Shown here: positions 5,592-7,748 of the stretch, piece after piece | Position numbering within the stretch: the stretch's first letter is position 1 | Layout of the letters: each line of letters starts with the position of its first letter | Origin: Actinomycetes bacterium | Lineage (GTDB): Bacteria > Actinomycetota > CADDZG01 > JAHWKV01 | Direction of reading: 5' to 3' | Length of the DNA stretch: 7,748 nucleotides | NCBI GenBank assembly: GCA_029263035.1 | Contig: JAJCYF010000058.1 | Span: 1-7,748 of the forward strand | Notes under the pieces: model-generated | Databases searched by the model: none | What the model was told of the DNA's origin: nothing | The model's input: only the letters and a program-made list of their open reading frames with translations | Program-made: the position numbers and the translations under genes

Positions 5592-6260
5592 TCAGCTACT
5601 CCAAAACCGTGAGCCCTCTCCGGCAAACGGGTTGTTGACCCGCTCCCGGTCCAGCGTTGTCGCCGGCCCGTGGCCCGGGTACACCGGCATCTCGCCCAGC
5701 GGGAACAGGCGGTCCCGGATCGAGGACAACAGCGCACCCTGGTCGCCGCCCGGAAGGTCGGACCGGCCCACCGACATGGCGAACAGGGTGTCGCCTGAGA
5801 ACAACATCCGCTCATCGGATGAGCCGGTCAGCAGGCAGATGCTCCCCCGGGAGTGTCCCGGCGTGTGGATGACCTGAAGGGTCTGCTCCCCCAGCTTCAG
5901 CTCATCGCCGTCGGACAGTTTGGTGTCGACCTCGGGCGGCGGCGAGGCGTCCTGCACTCCCAGGAACATCTCCAGGCTGGTCGGCAGCCACTGCAGCAGG
6001 TCCATGTCCCCCAGATGCAGGTAAAACGGAGCACCGGTGGCGGCCCGAAGGGATTCGGCGGCCAGGATGTGATCAAAATGGGCGTGGGTGGCGACGATGG
6101 CCACCACCGTAAGGTCGTGACGCGCGACTGCCTGGAGGATCTGCCCGCCGTCATCCCCGGGGTCAAGAACCATCGCCTGCCGGGTTTGCGGGTCGGCAAT
6201 CAGGTAGCAGTTGCAACTAAGGTCCCCGACGACCATATGCTCATAGATCTTCAGCGCCAT
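5592..6260 (-). CDS. MBL-fold metallo-hydrolase, glyoxalase-II-like (GloB/YcbL type)
   Basis: Predicted cytoplasmic binuclear-metal thioester hydrolase related to hydroxyacylglutathione hydrolase; actinobacteria usually lack glutathione, so the true substrate may be a mycothiol or other thioester (inference). The 222 residues show LSCNCYLI near the N-terminus (14-21), the metal motif THAHFDH (58-64: H59, H61, D63, H64), then TPGHSRGS (H136), SGDTLF (D157) and VYPGHGP (H197): all ligands are present. VGRSDLPGGD (164-173) is typical of the short YcbL-like branch, which lacks the extra C-terminal substrate domain of classical glyoxalase II. Start ATG at 6260 is chosen because homology begins there and a -10 box lies at -12 to -7. 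The frame is open for 56 more codons to 6428, but that runs antisense into the SRPBCC gene. Convergent with the nuclease, divergent from the SRPBCC gene. Confidence 0.9.
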   Translation of the reverse strand: MALKIYEHMVVGDLSCNCYLIADPQTRQAMVLDPGDDGGQILQAVARHDLTVVAIVATHAHFDHILAAESLRAATGAPFYLHLGDMDLLQWLPTSLEMFLGVQDASPPPEVDTKLSDGDELKLGEQTLQVIHTPGHSRGSICLLTGSSDERMLFSGDTLFAMSVGRSDLPGGDQGALLSSIRDRLFPLGEMPVYPGHGPATTLDRERVNNPFAGEGSRFWSS

Positions 6261-6266
6261 CTCAAC

Positions 6267-6272
6267 ACTGTA
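6267..6272 (-). promoter_or_regulatory. -10 box (TACAGT) for a leaderless MBL hydrolase transcript
   Basis: On the minus strand TACAGT fits TANNNT and lies exactly -12 to -7 from the A of the ATG at 6260. A 4-of-6 match to TTGACA (CTGCCA, 6294-6289) lies 16 nt further upstream, inside the first codons of the divergent SRPBCC gene. Confidence 0.5.
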
Positions 6273-6275
6273 TCC

Positions 6276-6281
6276 AAGGAG
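6276..6281 (+). promoter_or_regulatory. Shine-Dalgarno AAGGAG that fixes a TTG start
   Basis: AAGGAG lies 6 nt before TTG at 6288. It is the clearest canonical SD in the window, and it favours the TTG over the in-frame ATG at 6315, which would cut off the first beta strand of the SRPBCC fold. Confidence 0.7.
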
Positions 6282-6287
6282 CCGCGT

Positions 6288-6755
6288 TTGGCAGGACCGC
6301 CGGTCGAAATCGAGATGTCCATCGGAATCGACGCCCCGCCCGAGGTCGTGTGGGACTACCTGGTTGACTGGGAGAACCTCGATCGCTGGATGATCGAGGG
6401 TAAGGGCTTCCGGGTGACCTCCGAACACCGGGAGGGGCTGGGGGTGACGGCCGAGGCCACCATCCGCATCGCCGGCATCACCACCACCGACCCGGTCGAG
6501 GTCACCGCCTGGGATCCCCCCGAGTCACTGGAGATCTCCCACCGGGGGTGGGTCTCGGGCTCGGGGCTGATGCAGTGCCGCGCCGCCCCCTGGGGGACCT
6601 TTCTGTTCTGGAGGGAGACGCTTCACCCGCCGCTCGGACTTGCCGGGGCCGTCGGCCTCAGGCTCTTCAAGCCGGTCATGCGCAAAACGTTCGAGCGGGA
6701 CCTCCGGCTGCTGAAGCAGCTGGTTGAAAAAGCACAGCCCGAAGGCGTGCAATAG
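6288..6755 (+). CDS. SRPBCC (START-like, polyketide cyclase/CoxG type) protein
   Basis: Cytoplasmic helix-grip protein predicted to bind a hydrophobic ligand; ligand unknown. The 155 residues begin MAGPPVEIEMSIGIDAPPEV and continue VWDYLVDWENLDRWM: first strand, then the two short helices with the APPEVVWD signature typical of the family. Middle strands follow (TAEATIRIAGI, DPVEVTAWDPPESLEISHRG), and the C-terminus is the long closing helix LFKPVMRKTFERDLRLLKQL (about 127-146). Length is normal for the family. The TTG start is chosen from the SD at 6276-6281 and because it keeps the whole first strand. No upstream promoter is convincing; TTGCAA (6211-6216) and TATGCT (6236-6241) lie 19 nt apart inside the divergent MBL gene. 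The 12-base gap to the next gene suggests an operon. The frame is also open far upstream to 5853, but that part is antisense to the MBL gene. Confidence 0.87.
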   Translation: MAGPPVEIEMSIGIDAPPEVVWDYLVDWENLDRWMIEGKGFRVTSEHREGLGVTAEATIRIAGITTTDPVEVTAWDPPESLEISHRGWVSGSGLMQCRAAPWGTFLFWRETLHPPLGLAGAVGLRLFKPVMRKTFERDLRLLKQLVEKAQPEGVQ

Positions 6756-6767
6756 GCTCTCACCACT

Positions 6768-7358
6768 ATGCCCGCCCGACAAAACGCTAAAGCGCTGTTC
6801 ATCCGGTGGCTCTGGCTGGTCTACCTGCCGCTCGGCCTGCTGGTGCTGGGCCTCCCCCTGGTGTTCTTCCAGGTGCTCACCGGAGCGGCCGTGTGGGTTG
6901 TGGGTCTGCTCTCGGTCTACTGCGTGGTGCCGATGCGCCTGCTGCTGGAGACCAAGAAGAAGGGGCTTGAGCTTCCCAAGCCCCCGGGTGCCCAATCCCG
7001 TTCCCGGCCGTCCCGCCCGGTTAGGGAAAGGCCCTCCCCGGCCCAGGCGCCGGCGGATCCGGTGTCGACCGCCAGGGTTGCCCGCCCGCCGGTCTCCGGC
7101 AGGATCAAACGGCGCCGGGCGATAGCCGGGGTCCTGGGCATCGGGGTACTTCTGGGAATCGGAGCCCTGCTGTTCATCCTCGGAATGGGCAAGGCCAGCT
7201 CGGGTCAGCTGGGGCTATTGCTGATCGGCTTCGGAGGATTTCTGATGCTGCTGTCGGTGACCCTGCCTACATTCAAGATCGTCGACATCATGGTCCGTGC
7301 CATAGGCCGGATGGTGTCAAAGAAAAACCCGCCGGACTCCAGCGCAACGGCCAAGTGA
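6768..7358 (+). CDS. Uncharacterised membrane protein with four transmembrane helices and a basic Pro-rich loop
   Basis: Family not recognised. The 196 residues form two hairpins of helices (about 13-34 and 37-59; 118-140 and 146-168) joined by a ~58-residue loop rich in Pro, Arg, Ser and Ala (61-117). The loop is probably cytoplasmic because it is strongly basic (KKK at 63-65, RIKRRR at 112-117). The C-terminal ~28 residues are amphipathic and Lys-rich. The coding signal is convincing (high G/C at third positions, hydrophobic periodicity). ATG 6768 lies 12 bases after the SRPBCC stop, so the two are probably co-transcribed; the RBS is weak. A strong hairpin follows immediately. Co-transcription with a lipid-binding-type protein could hint at membrane or lipid work, but that is speculation. 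Confidence 0.8.
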   Translation: MPARQNAKALFIRWLWLVYLPLGLLVLGLPLVFFQVLTGAAVWVVGLLSVYCVVPMRLLLETKKKGLELPKPPGAQSRSRPSRPVRERPSPAQAPADPVSTARVARPPVSGRIKRRRAIAGVLGIGVLLGIGALLFILGMGKASSGQLGLLLIGFGGFLMLLSVTLPTFKIVDIMVRAIGRMVSKKNPPDSSATAK

Positions 7359-7359
7359 C

Positions 7360-7393
7360 AAAGGCGGGCAGGTCCTGGGACCTACCCGCCTTT
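7360..7393. terminator. Strong hairpin terminator, probably bidirectional
   Basis: The arms 7360-7374 and 7379-7393 pair in 14 of 15 positions (one C-A mismatch at 7369/7384) around the loop CTGG. AAA begins the left arm and TTT ends the right arm, so RNA from either strand ends in a short U-run. It starts one base after the membrane-protein stop and lies 24 bases beyond the stop of the convergent minus-strand gene, serving both. Confidence 0.85.
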
Positions 7394-7416
7394 CAGCAAC
7401 AAACTACTGAGCAAAA

Positions 7417-7748
7417 CTACCCGGTCGGTAGCTTCGTACCCTTCTTCGCCCTCATCTCCGCCGCCTTGGCCCGGGCCTCGGCAACCCGGGCGTCGGAGCC
7501 CTTGGCCAGCTCCTCCTCGTAAACCTTCTTACGAATGGCGGCGGCCTCCTCAGCGGACACACCCTCTGCGGCCGGCTCGGCCGGGGCGGCGGCTGGTGCC
7601 GGGGCCGCAGCCGGAGGAGCTTCGGGTGCTGCGGCTGCCTCTGCTGCTGCAGGCGGGGCGGCCGGCGCCGGGGCGGTTGCCGCAGGAGCGGCCGGGGTGG
7701 CCAGAGCCTCCTCGGCACGCATCTTGGCTGCCTTGGCGCGGGCTTCGG
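7417..7748 (-). CDS. C-terminal part of an Ala/Pro-rich linker protein of unknown function
   Basis: The gene enters from the right edge, so the N-terminus and main domain are missing; the ATG at 7722 is internal, since the frame is open to the edge. The visible part is EARAKAAKMRAEEA, then a ~45-residue Ala/Pro/Glu-rich linker, then a charged helix containing KKVYEEELAKGSDARVAEAR and the end AKAAEMRAKKGTKLPTG. The 11-residue unit EARAKAA[K/E]MRA occurs on both sides of the linker with different codons, so it is repeated at protein level. Such tails are often appended to ribosomal or membrane-complex subunits in actinobacteria, but I cannot name this one. A strong terminator lies just past its stop. 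Confidence 0.75.
   Translation of the reverse strand, partial: EARAKAAKMRAEEALATPAAPAATAPAPAAPPAAAEAAAAPEAPPAAAPAPAAAPAEPAAEGVSAEEAAAIRKKVYEEELAKGSDARVAEARAKAAEMRAKKGTKLPTG
7447..7746 (-). repeat. Two copies of an 11-residue helical motif flanking an Ala/Pro linker
   Basis: Copy 1 is at 7714-7746 (EARAKAAKMRA) and copy 2 at 7447-7479 (EARAKAAEMRA). Only one residue differs, yet the synonymous codons differ, which argues for an old duplication or selection on the helix rather than a recent DNA repeat. Confidence 0.6.

Noticed and set aside
4805..5815. 336-codon open frame on the minus strand
   Set aside because: Antisense to the nuclease, whose catalytic and Fe-S motifs are complete on the plus strand.
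5853..6287. In-frame upstream extension of the SRPBCC gene
   Set aside because: Antisense to MBL codons, not SRPBCC-like, and a good SD with TTG at 6288 gives a family-length protein.
6261..6428. 56-codon N-terminal extension of the MBL gene
   Set aside because: Antisense to SRPBCC codons; homology begins at the ATG at 6260, which has its own -10 box.

Overview
The window looks like a stretch of chromosome from a high-GC actinobacterium, probably Actinomycetota outside the well-studied genera. The reasons are strong G/C bias at third codon positions, an Rv2119-like stand-alone RecB-type nuclease, a YibE/F protein with a histidine-rich N-terminus, and several genes that lack a Shine-Dalgarno (SD) sequence and instead carry a -10 box exactly where a leaderless transcript would need it. 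I see no insertion sequence, phage gene, CRISPR array, rRNA or tRNA.

Layout. (1) 1-1631, +: the C-terminal part of a DHA2-type MFS drug exporter that runs on in frame into a cytoplasmic tail of about 287 residues. (2) 1720-1896, +: a 58-residue zinc-ribbon-like protein, followed by a 15-bp hairpin. (3) 1961-3175, +: a YibE/F membrane protein whose start codon opens a perfect 18-bp palindrome. (4) 3291-4331, +: a secreted coiled-coil M23 (LytM) peptidoglycan hydrolase. It overlaps by ATGA a 114-residue protein (4328-4672) with a disordered tail ending in QMSLF, a sliding-clamp-binding type peptide. (5) 4718-5578, +: a PD-(D/E)XK nuclease with a four-cysteine Fe-S signature. (6) 5592-6260, -: a glyoxalase-II-like metallo-beta-lactamase hydrolase, convergent with the nuclease. 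(7) 6288-6755 and 6768-7358, +: an SRPBCC (START-like) protein and a four-helix membrane protein, divergent from the hydrolase. (8) A strong hairpin at 7360-7393 separates these from a partial minus-strand gene (7417-7748) with a long Ala/Pro-rich linker.

How the genes work together. Most of the window is housekeeping or accessory cell-envelope and metabolism genes rather than one pathway. The parts most worth a second look are the QMSLF protein between a cell-wall hydrolase and a DNA nuclease, which may be an uncharacterised clamp-tethered repair factor; the palindrome and hairpin around the yibE/F start; the recurring -10 box at -12 to -7 of start codons; and the MFS fusion with a possible internal translation start. 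All functional assignments rest on motif reading without database searches.
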